From the NCBI GenBank assembly GCA_910577205.1, contig CAJTMA010000019.1, forward strand, positions 1 through 32,053: DNA of 32,053 bases, in the 5' to 3' direction. The stretch is from an uncultured Alphaproteobacteria bacterium. Its GTDB lineage: Bacteria > Pseudomonadota > Alphaproteobacteria > RF32 > CAG-239. This document shows, in pieces, positions 6,800 to 13,756 of this stretch (position 1 is the stretch's first letter; each line of letters opens with the position of its first letter). A program made the position numbers and the translations under genes. Under the pieces are notes generated by a model. It was not told where the DNA came from and did no database searches. It saw only the letters and a program-made list of their open reading frames with translations.

Positions 6800-7987
6800 A
6801 TGGAAAAAATCGGATTTTATGCCGGATCATTTTCACCGGTGACCCGCGGACATTTGGGAATTGTCTGCGAGGCATTGAACGACTATGGTAAAATTATCAT
6901 CGGTGTTGGTATCAATGCAGGCAAGCAACAGGTCTATCCGCTTGAAGAGCGTTGCAAAATGATAAATGCTGCCCTTGATGATTTGTTGTTTGAATATGAA
7001 TATCGGGAATTGGCGGGAATGCGCTTTTCTCGTTCGGAAGCAAACGCAATTTCCCGACTGAAAGAAAACTCGGGGTGTCTTGAGATTATCGGCTATTCAG
7101 ATTTGACTGTCGATTGCGCATTGCGTTCTGGAGCGACAGCACTGATTCGCGGCGAACGGATTGTTGGCGACCATGACAGCGAGATGCAGGCGGCGATACT
7201 TAACAAGCAGCTTTTGGAAGTTCGCAAATCGCGGTTGAGTATGGCAACTATTCCTGTTCCGCGAGAAGATATGACCTATATTTCATCGTCAAATGTGCGG
7301 GCTTTGTGCAGCTTGGGTGAATATATTGCTGCCCAGCGTTATGTGATGCCGGGTGTCCATGCCTTGCTGATGGAAGATTTTCTGAAAAAGCGTTTTGCCG
7401 CTTTGTGTCCTGAAAATGCAGAAGCCGCGTATAACCTGCTCGTTCATGATTATTCGCAAAACCGCTGGTATCATACCTTGACGCACGTTGCTTATATGCT
7501 GAATTATTGGCAAGTGTTGGAAAATATCGGCCGTATTCATGTTCAAAATGCTTCGGCAATGACATGGGCTGTGTTCTATCATGACAGTGTCAATACCGGA
7601 GCGGCTGATGATGAGGCTGCGTCTTGTGCTGTTATGCGCCGGAATTGCCCGGACGGACATCTGGCCGCGGTTGTTGAAGAGTTGATTATGGCAACAGCTT
7701 GCCATCAGCAATCAGGCAAAATGAGTGCTGATATGCAAATAATCCATGATTTGGATTTGGCAATCCTTGGCGATAATATAAATTATGGGTGCTATGCTGC
7801 TAATATCCGCCGTGAATATGCCCGGTTTGACGAACAAGCATACAAGAGCGGACGTACTGAGATGTTGCACCGCTTATTGGAACGGCCGTTCCTTTATGAA
7901 ACAGAGGTTTTTCGGGAAATGTTTGAACAAGATGCCCGGCGTAACCTTCATCGTGAATTAGTTTACTGGCAATCCAAAAATGTCTGA
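6800..7987 (+). CDS. Phosphopantetheine adenylyltransferase-like domain fused to an HD-family hydrolase domain
   Basis: Residues 1-185 resemble CoaD, which adenylates 4'-phosphopantetheine in coenzyme A synthesis. They contain YAGSFSPVTRGH (nucleotidyltransferase HxGH-like region, here R16-G-H18), IRGERIVGDHDSEMQAAILN (117-136) and YISSSNVRAL (160-169), each matching a CoaD motif with variations. Residues about 195-395 look like the predicted HD-type metal phosphohydrolases of the COG4339 kind: H225-TLT-H229, Y260-H261-D262, and HDLDLAILG from 316 with a long helical tail. Normal CoaD is about 160 residues, so this is a genuine two-domain fusion in one unbroken frame. The hydrolase substrate is unknown. 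The start ATG has no clear Shine-Dalgarno. A strong terminator follows. Confidence 0.75.
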   Translation: MEKIGFYAGSFSPVTRGHLGIVCEALNDYGKIIIGVGINAGKQQVYPLEERCKMINAALDDLLFEYEYRELAGMRFSRSEANAISRLKENSGCLEIIGYSDLTVDCALRSGATALIRGERIVGDHDSEMQAAILNKQLLEVRKSRLSMATIPVPREDMTYISSSNVRALCSLGEYIAAQRYVMPGVHALLMEDFLKKRFAALCPENAEAAYNLLVHDYSQNRWYHTLTHVAYMLNYWQVLENIGRIHVQNASAMTWAVFYHDSVNTGAADDEAASCAVMRRNCPDGHLAAVVEELIMATACHQQSGKMSADMQIIHDLDLAILGDNINYGCYAANIRREYARFDEQAYKSGRTEMLHRLLERPFLYETEVFREMFEQDARRNLHRELVYWQSKNV

Positions 7988-8000
7988 TTTGAAACAGCAA

Positions 8001-8025
8001 ACCCCGCCAATCGGCGGGGTTTTGT
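8001..8025 (+). terminator. Terminator of the CoaD-HD gene
   Basis: ACCCCGCC and GGCGGGGT form an 8-bp GC-rich stem with an AATC loop, followed by TTTGTT. Confidence 0.85.
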
Positions 8026-8139
8026 TGATTCTCTTAGTTAAATGGAAAGATGGTGTCGTTAGATGCCATTCCGTTTCATTCCATTCCTTTTTTCTTTCCA
8101 TACCATGCCAACAAGCGTGTTGGTATATTTAACAAACTT

Positions 8140-8157
8140 CCCCCGGTTTAGCGGGGG
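8140..8157 (-). terminator. Possible terminator of the flavin reductase-like gene
   Basis: CCCCCG and CGGGGG flank a 6-nt loop just past the minus-strand stop at 8168, but the following T-run is poor. A second hairpin (CCAACA/TGTTGG, 8107-8122) lies further on. Confidence 0.4.
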
Positions 8158-8167
8158 ATGTTTATAA

Positions 8168-9079
8168 TTACTTCTTAGGAGAAGATTTTCGATTGAAATT
8201 TCCGGTCGGACGCTTGCCGTTATTGGGGCGTGATGTCCGACGTTCGTCATTTGCGCCGAAATTGCGTTTCCGGTTGCCGTCACCGCGAAAATCGCGTCTT
8301 TCGCCGCCGTCACGATTAAACGGTTTGCGATTCTCATCGCGAACGCGGCGATCTTCGCCCTGCCGGCCATAAGAACGTCTTTCGCCGTCAGAATTTTTGG
8401 CCGCGCGCAGCCCGAAAGGAGAGCGGCGCGGTTTAACGGCTTTCTTGGGTTCAGCCGAAATTGCTTTAGGCTGTTTGACCTCGACGGTAACTTTTTCCAT
8501 TTTCTGCATTTCTTTCAGTTTGGCTTTGTTCACAGAGAAGCCGAAACTGCCGAGATTGCGTCCGAGAGTGTAATATTTGCCGTGAGCGTAAGCTAAAATT
8601 CCGGCTTTTTCCAAATCCAGAGCGCCTTTGTCATCAATATATTTATCGTCAACGCTGACCCCGACAACTTCCGCCAAAAACATATCATGTACGCCATAAT
8701 TGGTAATGCTCTTGACTTTGCATTCAATTGAAACCGGGCATTCTTCAATCTGCGGTGCGCTGACATGGGCACAGGCTGCCGCCGTTAAGCCGGTTTCTTT
8801 GAATTTATCAATATCTTTGCCGGATTTGACACCGCAGAAATCAACTGCGGTAACCATATTCCATGTTGGCAGATTAATAACAAATTCACCGCTTTCTTTA
8901 ATGATGTCATGAGAATGGCGCTGCGGGCGGATGGACACATAGGTCATAACCGGATCGCTGCTGATGATGCCAGTCCAGGCAACAGTCATTGCATTTGGTT
9001 TATCAACCGTTCCGCAAGAAACCATTACCGGAGGCAGGGGAGATAACATTGTTCCGGGTTTCCAATTAATTTTTGTCAT
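8168..9079 (-). CDS. Flavin reductase-like (flavoredoxin-type) FMN protein with basic Arg/Gly-rich tail
   Basis: Residues 1-190 match the flavin reductase-like/flavoredoxin fold: MLSPLPPVMVSCGT at the N-terminus, NAMTVAWTGIISSDP (29-43), SIRPQRHSHD (49-58), FVINLP, and GVKSGKDIDKF (83-93). Such proteins bind FMN and pass electrons to small acceptors or act as flavoredoxins. Residues about 195-303 are a disordered tail dense in Arg, Lys, Asp, Gly and Asn (SYGRQGEDRRVRDENRKPF and similar). It resembles RNA-binding RG-type tails of RNA helicases rather than anything in flavoredoxins. The frame is continuous. The start has an AAAGGT upstream. It diverges from the kinase at 9137 with 57 bp between them. 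Confidence 0.75.
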   Translation of the reverse strand: MTKINWKPGTMLSPLPPVMVSCGTVDKPNAMTVAWTGIISSDPVMTYVSIRPQRHSHDIIKESGEFVINLPTWNMVTAVDFCGVKSGKDIDKFKETGLTAAACAHVSAPQIEECPVSIECKVKSITNYGVHDMFLAEVVGVSVDDKYIDDKGALDLEKAGILAYAHGKYYTLGRNLGSFGFSVNKAKLKEMQKMEKVTVEVKQPKAISAEPKKAVKPRRSPFGLRAAKNSDGERRSYGRQGEDRRVRDENRKPFNRDGGERRDFRGDGNRKRNFGANDERRTSRPNNGKRPTGNFNRKSSPKK

Positions 9080-9136
9080 TTTGTCTTTACCTTTTTCTGA
9101 ATTTGTTATATTACTGCGTACAGTAGCTTAAATAAA

Positions 9137-9859
9137 ATGAATGTGCAAGCGAATATCGGATTTAAATATAAGGAGCATCTTGGCTTAATGCAATTATCTG
9201 AATTATTGCCGGCTGTCGGCGAACTCATCCCTTATGAATATGCTGCTATCCGCAAGCCGGAATACGACCGCCTTATTGCAAACATTTTATCTTCGGCCAC
9301 ACCGCAAAGAACGCCGCGCTTCGTCCAGATTGGCGGTATTCCCGGAGCAGGAAAGACCACTTTTTGCAAAAATGCCCGTTGGGACGAACAGCTGTTTATC
9401 AGTTTTGACAAGATTATGGAAGCGCTGCCCGGCTACCAAGTTGATATTTATCGCCTGGGGACTGTGGAAGCCTTTAACCGCTGGGAAATGCCGGCCAGAA
9501 TAATCGGATATGAAGTCTTGCGCCGCGCGGTGGAGAAAAAAGCAAACATTTATCTGGAACACAGCGGCGTTAATATGCCGCATACAATCTTGATGCAAAA
9601 TCTCAAAAAGAAGGGCTATGCTACCGAGATGTACTTTATCCTTTGCAACTTGGATATTGCTTGCCACCGGGCTGAATTGCGGGAGAAAATCACCAACCGC
9701 CATACGTCAAAGGAAATGATTGTCAAACGCAACGAACTGGTTAAAACCTACCTTAATCAGTATAAAACCTTGGTCGACAACCTCTATATTTATGATACCT
9801 CCAACAACAAATTTACCCTGCAAAGCAATTATCGCCGGGGAATACAGGTTGTGCTGTAG
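9137..9859 (+). CDS. Zeta-toxin-like P-loop kinase
   Basis: The 240-residue protein has a Walker A GGIPGAGKTT (66-75), then FISFDKIMEALPGY (87-100), where Asp91 lies where zeta toxins hold a substrate-binding Asp. IYLEHSGVN (138-146) and an Arg/Glu-rich lid region (HRAELREKITNRH) follow. Zeta toxins phosphorylate UDP-N-acetylglucosamine and are normally paired with an epsilon antitoxin. No small antitoxin gene lies next to it, so a housekeeping or domesticated kinase is as likely as a toxin. The start lacks a clear Shine-Dalgarno. It is convergent with the PhoB-type gene, 7 bp apart, with no obvious terminator. Confidence 0.6.
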   Translation: MNVQANIGFKYKEHLGLMQLSELLPAVGELIPYEYAAIRKPEYDRLIANILSSATPQRTPRFVQIGGIPGAGKTTFCKNARWDEQLFISFDKIMEALPGYQVDIYRLGTVEAFNRWEMPARIIGYEVLRRAVEKKANIYLEHSGVNMPHTILMQNLKKKGYATEMYFILCNLDIACHRAELREKITNRHTSKEMIVKRNELVKTYLNQYKTLVDNLYIYDTSNNKFTLQSNYRRGIQVVL

Positions 9860-9866
9860 GCCAACG

Positions 9867-10583
9867 TTAATTTTCCGCAGGTTCTTCTTGTTCGTTTGCC
9901 GGAGTGGCGTCAATCGCATAACCTGTTGCACGGACGGTGCGGATGTAGTCCGGCCCGAAGTCGTTTAATGATTTGCGCAGCCGCCGGATGTGAACATCAA
10001 CTGTCCGCGATTCGACATAAATATTGTCGCCCCACACCGTTTTAAGCAATGTTTCGCGGGAGAAAACCTTGCCGGGAGTTTCCAGCAGCATTTTCAGCAG
10101 GCGGAATTCCGTCGGACCGAGATGAATATAATTTTCGCCGCGAAAGACTTTCTTTTCCACCAAATCCATGCGGATATCTTCAAACCGCAGTTCTTTAACC
10201 GAGGTAATTTCAGGAGCGCGGCGCAGATTCGTTTTGACGCGCGCCATGAGTTCGGGAACCGAGAACGGCTTGGTAACATAATCATCAGCGCCGGCAGACA
10301 AACCTTTGATTTTGTCTTCTTCTTCGCCTTTGGCCGTGAGCATGATAATCGGAATATTTTTAATATCCGGCTTGCTGCGAATAAGCTTGCAGATTTCGAC
10401 ACCGGAGATTTCAGGCAACATCCAGTCCAGCAAAATTACTGACGGGCAGTGTTTTTCAATATCTGCCAAAGCTTTGTTGCCGCGAGGCTCAAGCATAACT
10501 TCATAGCCTTCTTTCTCCAGATTATATTTCAGCAATAATCCCAGAGCTTCTTCGTCTTCGATAATCATAACCAAAGGTGCCAT
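9867..10583 (-). CDS. phoB: PhoB-type response regulator
   Basis: This is an OmpR/PhoB-family two-component regulator. Numbered from the second ATG, the receiver domain has acidic residues (IIEDEE) near 8-12, phospho-acceptor Asp53 in ILLDWMLPE, then MLTAKG and VTKPFSVPE with the conserved Lys. The C-terminal winged helix includes LGPTEFRLLKMLLETPGKVFSRE and YVESRTVDVHIRRLRKSL, close to PhoB of phosphate starvation. It would activate phosphate-uptake genes when phosphorylated by PhoR. No histidine kinase or PhoU is adjacent. Two consecutive ATGs exist (10586 and 10583); the second is 7 nt from AGGAG and is preferred. A Glu/Ala/Pro tail ends the protein. Confidence 0.85.
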   Translation of the reverse strand: MAPLVMIIEDEEALGLLLKYNLEKEGYEVMLEPRGNKALADIEKHCPSVILLDWMLPEISGVEICKLIRSKPDIKNIPIIMLTAKGEEEDKIKGLSAGADDYVTKPFSVPELMARVKTNLRRAPEITSVKELRFEDIRMDLVEKKVFRGENYIHLGPTEFRLLKMLLETPGKVFSRETLLKTVWGDNIYVESRTVDVHIRRLRKSLNDFGPDYIRTVRATGYAIDATPANEQEEPAEN

Positions 10584-10636
10584 CATATTTCTCCTGACGC
10601 GATTAATAGGGCGATTATATGGTTCTTATCTTAACA

Positions 10637-11272
10637 TTACCTTAAGGCATCAATGTTTTTGCGGTAATCTTTGCTTGCAAAAACAGCTGTTCCTGCCACT
10701 AATATATCTGCTCCGGCCGCCGAGCATTCTGCGGCAGTCATGGCATTTATTCCTCCGTCCACCTCAATTTTGATGTCGCGGCTGCCAATCATTGATTTAA
10801 TCCGTGCAATTTTTTTCAATTGTTCAGGCAGGAAAACCTGTCCGCCAAAGCCCGGGTTAACAGTCATCACTAAAATCAAATCTACTTTATCCAAAACATA
10901 TTCCAAAACTGTTTCCGGGGTGGATGGGTTAAGCGACACACCGGCTTTGCACCCGCGCTCGCGAATTGAATTTAAGACGGCATCCAAATGTTTGCAGGCT
11001 TCGGCATGAACTGTGACAATATCTGCCCCGGCAGAAATAAACCAGCCGGCCGCCGTTTCGGGATTGTCCACCATCAGATGAACATCAAAAGGCAAAGAGG
11101 TATAAGGGCGGATTTGCCTGATGATACCCGGGCCGAAAGTTAGATTCGGCACATAATGCCCATCCATCACGTCAATGTGAATCAAATCAGCACCGGCTTT
11201 GTCCAGCGCAGAAATTTCCTGATGCAGATGTCCGAAATCGGCAGATAAAATACTGGGGGCAATCATAACCAT
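10637..11272 (-). CDS. rpe: Ribulose-phosphate 3-epimerase
   Basis: Rpe interconverts ribulose 5-phosphate and xylulose 5-phosphate in the pentose phosphate pathway. The 211-residue product shows IAPSILSADFGHL, HIDVMDGHYVPNLTFGP (metal ligands His and Asp), DVHLMV, VNPGFGGQ and EVDGGIN, all hallmark segments of this (beta/alpha)8-barrel enzyme. I chose the ATG at 11272 because AAGGAG lies 7 nt upstream; the longer frame to 11302 would put that ribosome site inside the gene. It lies 53 bp upstream of, and on the same strand as, the phoB-type gene and may be co-transcribed with it. Confidence 0.93.
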   Translation of the reverse strand: MVMIAPSILSADFGHLHQEISALDKAGADLIHIDVMDGHYVPNLTFGPGIIRQIRPYTSLPFDVHLMVDNPETAAGWFISAGADIVTVHAEACKHLDAVLNSIRERGCKAGVSLNPSTPETVLEYVLDKVDLILVMTVNPGFGGQVFLPEQLKKIARIKSMIGSRDIKIEVDGGINAMTAAECSAAGADILVAGTAVFASKDYRKNIDALR

Positions 11273-11421
11273 ATTCATTCTCCTTGTTAATTTAAATATC
11301 ATAAAACAGCCCGCGATTAAAATCTACAAAAATATCTTGCGGCGGCTGTTGATTTATGCCTGGCAGTGATTATCTGGTTGATAGAACAAATGGTTTAATT
11401 CTAGTAAAATGGAGAAATATA

Positions 11422-11925
11422 ATGGGACAGACCGCACAACATATCAGCAAAGTTAACCGCGATGAATTGTTAGACATCTTGAATGTGGCTTTTTCGGAAG
11501 AATGGCTGGCATATTACCAGTATTGGATTGGGGCGCAGGTTGCCAAAGGTCCGATGCGCAAAATCGTTGTTGAAGAATTTCTTGAACACGCCAATGAAGA
11601 ATTGAAACACGCTCAGTGGTTAAGCGACCGCATTATCCAGTTAGGCGGTACGCCGGTTATCGACCCCGATGAATGGAAAAAACGTGCGCTCTGCAAATAT
11701 GAAGCACCGACAGATGAATATGTTGAAACGCTGTTGCAACAGAATCTGACAGCTGAACGCTGCGCGATTGCCCGTTATCAGCAAATCTGCGATATGTGTT
11801 ATGGCAAAGATTATGACACCTTCCGCGTTTCCGCCAAGATTCTGAAAGAAGAATTGGAACACGAGCAGGAAATCGGCGATTATATCGAAGATATTGAAGA
11901 AACCAAAAAACATATGCGCCCGTAA
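11422..11925 (+). CDS. Ferritin-like diiron protein (bacterioferritin-type)
   Basis: The 167-residue four-helix protein carries a complete ferroxidase set: Glu27, Glu60-x-x-His63, Glu112 and Glu144-x-x-His147. This spacing is very close to bacterioferritin. It probably oxidises and stores iron or detoxifies peroxide, which suits an anaerobe exposed to oxygen. Met residues suited to bacterioferritin haem binding are not evident; the protein has Met45. A Dps-like/rubrerythrin-related role is therefore possible. The ATG at 11422 follows GGAG by 7 nt; the frame extends upstream to 11356 without a better start. A strong terminator follows. Confidence 0.85.
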   Translation: MGQTAQHISKVNRDELLDILNVAFSEEWLAYYQYWIGAQVAKGPMRKIVVEEFLEHANEELKHAQWLSDRIIQLGGTPVIDPDEWKKRALCKYEAPTDEYVETLLQQNLTAERCAIARYQQICDMCYGKDYDTFRVSAKILKEELEHEQEIGDYIEDIEETKKHMRP

Positions 11926-11974
11926 AACAGGTTTGACTAACCGGTATTATTTTGTACACCTCGAATCAAAGCTT

Positions 11975-12005
11975 AAGCCGCTCGGAAAACCGGGCGGCTT
12001 TCTTG
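11975..12005 (+). terminator. Terminator of the ferritin-like gene
   Basis: AAGCCGCTCGG and CCGGGCGGCTT form an 11-bp stem (one T-G pair) with an AAAA loop, followed by TCTT. Confidence 0.85.
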
Positions 12006-12017
12006 CTATAAAAAATA

Positions 12018-12046
12018 TTGACAAATGTCATTAAAAGGAGTTTATT
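12018..12046 (+). promoter_or_regulatory. Possible promoter of the 133-residue protein gene
   Basis: TTGACA (12018-12023) is followed 17 nt later by TTTATT (12041-12046). The -35 is perfect and the -10 weak. An AAGGAG at 12035-12040 lies too far from the start to act as its ribosome site. Confidence 0.4.
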
Positions 12047-12104
12047 TAGCCGAAATCCTTTATTTTTATCTAATAGTATTATTAACCTTTAAAATTTTTG
12101 CAAA

Positions 12105-12506
12105 ATGACAGGAAAAATTGTTATTAGCGAAGCGATGGACGCATATCGCGTTGCTAAAGAGTATGTGAGTGGCTTATATTTGAGTCCGGAATTGGTAATG
12201 AACGGCAATCAGCCGAAGTATTGTCTGGCGAATTTTTACCGTACGCCTAATTATCGCAATAAGGCCGGTGGTGTTTGCTTTGTGTTTGAATACCGTTCTG
12301 CAGCTAGCAGCGCACCTGAATACTATCGTATTTATGTGAAGTGCTTCAGCGCTAAGCCGAAGTATCGTGTCCGCAGCATCGAGATTGCCAACAGTTCTCT
12401 TGAAGAGATTCTTCCCGGAGATAACTTCTCATCTCTTGGTGGACGTTATCATTATGACGGAAATAAAATTATCCCGCTTGAGTTGACGCCTGATGTCGCG
12501 CCTTAA
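12105..12506 (+). CDS. Hypothetical protein, 133 residues
   Basis: I do not recognise this protein. It is soluble-looking, with no signal peptide or membrane segment. It has an N-terminal helix (EAMDAYRVAKEYVSGLYL) followed by a strand-rich region containing GGVCFVFEYRS, YYRIYVKCFSA and YRVRSIEIANSS, suggesting a small alpha/beta domain. It stands alone between two strong terminators, so it is a single-gene transcript. No Shine-Dalgarno is visible before the ATG; the leader is very AT-rich, which may compensate. Coding character (codon use like the neighbours, no stops over 400 nt) supports a real gene. Confidence 0.7.
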   Translation: MTGKIVISEAMDAYRVAKEYVSGLYLSPELVMNGNQPKYCLANFYRTPNYRNKAGGVCFVFEYRSAASSAPEYYRIYVKCFSAKPKYRVRSIEIANSSLEEILPGDNFSSLGGRYHYDGNKIIPLELTPDVAP

Positions 12507-12523
12507 GCCGGAAATTAAACAAC

Positions 12524-12559
12524 AAAAAAGGTTTCGCAGAAAAGCGAAACCTTTTTTGT
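12524..12559 (+). terminator. Terminator of the 133-residue protein gene
   Basis: AAAAAAGGTTTCGC and GCGAAACCTTTTTT form a perfect 14-bp stem with an AGAAAA loop; the arm itself ends in six T. Confidence 0.92.
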
Positions 12560-12589
12560 TTGCCTCTGTGGGGCAAAAAGAGAAAAATC

Positions 12590-12617
12590 TTGCAAAAAAA
12601 TGCGGACGGGGTATAGT
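12590..12617 (+). promoter_or_regulatory. Promoter of the aldolase gene
   Basis: TTGCAA (12590-12595) and TATAGT (12612-12617) are separated by 16 nt, about 40 nt upstream of the aldolase start, directly after the preceding terminator. Confidence 0.6.
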
Positions 12618-12655
12618 CACCGCAGATAAACAAAAAACAAATTAAGGAGAAAACT

Positions 12656-13705
12656 ATGCCTTTAGTTACAATGCGTCAGATTCTTGACCATGCCGCCGAA
12701 AATAACTACGGTGTTCCGGCTTTCAATATTAACGATATGGAGCAGATTATTGCTGTTTTGCAGGCTGCTAAAAAAGTCAATGCCCCGGTTATTCTGCAAA
12801 CTTCTACCGGTGCTCGCAAATTTGCCGGCGACCCGATGATTCGTCACATGATTGCTGCCGGTATTGAAATGTTCCCTGAGTTGCCGATTTGCTTGCACCA
12901 GGACCATGGCTCTTCAGTCAATATCTGCCAGTCTGCCATTGTTAACGGCTATTCCTCTGTTATGATGGACGGTTCATTGGAAGCTGACGGCAAAACTCCG
13001 TCTTCCTTTGAATATAATGTTAATGTAACCAAAGAAGTTGTTGCCCGTGCTCATGCTGTCGGCGCTTCTGTTGAAGGCGAACTGGGTGTCATCGGTTCTT
13101 TGGAAACCGGTCAAGGCGATAAAGAAGACGGCCACGGCGCTGAAGGCGTTATCGACAAGAAACGTCTGGTAACTGACCCTGATGAAGCTGCCCGCTTTGT
13201 TGAAGAAACCAAATTGGATGCTTTGGCTGTTGCTGTTGGAACTTCTCACGGCGCATATAAATTCACACGCAAACCGGATGGTGAGATTCTGGCTATTGAC
13301 GTTATCGAAAAGATTCACAAAAAATTGCCGAATACCCACATGGTTATGCATGGTTCTTCTTCTGTGCCGCAGGAATTGCAGGATTTGATTAATGCCTATG
13401 GCGGCGCTATTCCTCAGACCTATGGCGTTCCGGTTGAAGAAATCGTTCGCGGCATTAAATCCGGCGTTCGCAAAGTAAACGTTGATACCGACTGCCGTAT
13501 GGCTATCACCGGTGCGATTCGCAAACTCTTTGCTGAAAATCCGAAAGAGTTTGATCCGCGCAAATATCTCAAACCGGCGATTGACGAAATGCAGAAAGTT
13601 TGCGAAGCCCGTTATATTTCTTTCGGTGCTGCCGGACAAGCTGATAAAATTAAAGCCATTCCGATGTCTGTTATGGCTAAACGCTATGCTGACGGCGAAA
13701 TCTAA
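12656..13705 (+). CDS. fba: Class II fructose-bisphosphate aldolase, Calvin-cycle subtype
   Basis: This zinc enzyme interconverts fructose 1,6-bisphosphate with dihydroxyacetone phosphate and glyceraldehyde 3-phosphate in glycolysis and gluconeogenesis. The 349-residue protein shows VPAFNINDMEQ, the HQDHGSS catalytic/metal region, SVMMDGS, EGELGVIGSLE, AVGTSHGAYKF, MVMHGSSSVP and KVNVDTDCRMA. Length and the KVNVDTD region fit the CbbA-type subclass found in Calvin-cycle operons. No other Calvin genes are present, so it most likely serves central metabolism. The ATG follows AAGGAG by 7 nt. Regular, strongly biased codon use suggests high expression. Confidence 0.95.
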   Translation: MPLVTMRQILDHAAENNYGVPAFNINDMEQIIAVLQAAKKVNAPVILQTSTGARKFAGDPMIRHMIAAGIEMFPELPICLHQDHGSSVNICQSAIVNGYSSVMMDGSLEADGKTPSSFEYNVNVTKEVVARAHAVGASVEGELGVIGSLETGQGDKEDGHGAEGVIDKKRLVTDPDEAARFVEETKLDALAVAVGTSHGAYKFTRKPDGEILAIDVIEKIHKKLPNTHMVMHGSSSVPQELQDLINAYGGAIPQTYGVPVEEIVRGIKSGVRKVNVDTDCRMAITGAIRKLFAENPKEFDPRKYLKPAIDEMQKVCEARYISFGAAGQADKIKAIPMSVMAKRYADGEI

Positions 13706-13720
13706 CTTCTCTGTTACGGT

Positions 13721-13747
13721 AAAAAGGGAGCGTTTCGCTCCCTTTTT
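13721..13747. terminator. Bidirectional terminator between fba and the 554-residue gene
   Basis: AAAAAGGGAGCG and CGCTCCCTTTTTT form a perfect 12-bp stem with a TTT loop. The A-run on one side and T-run on the other serve both converging genes. Confidence 0.9.
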
Positions 13748-13756
13748 TCATGCCTT

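Noticed and set aside
6800..7987. CoaD-HD gene as two genes joined by a sequencing error
   Set aside because: One unbroken frame with a natural linker, no internal start with a ribosome site at the junction and a single terminator at the end.
8060..8140. Short CATTCC-type direct repeats as a CRISPR-like or regulatory array
   Set aside because: Three or four imperfect short units without spacers; ordinary low-complexity sequence.
12974..13639. 221-residue minus-strand frame inside the aldolase gene
   Set aside because: Opposite a highly conserved enzyme gene; Phe/Asn/Arg-rich composition typical of antisense reading.
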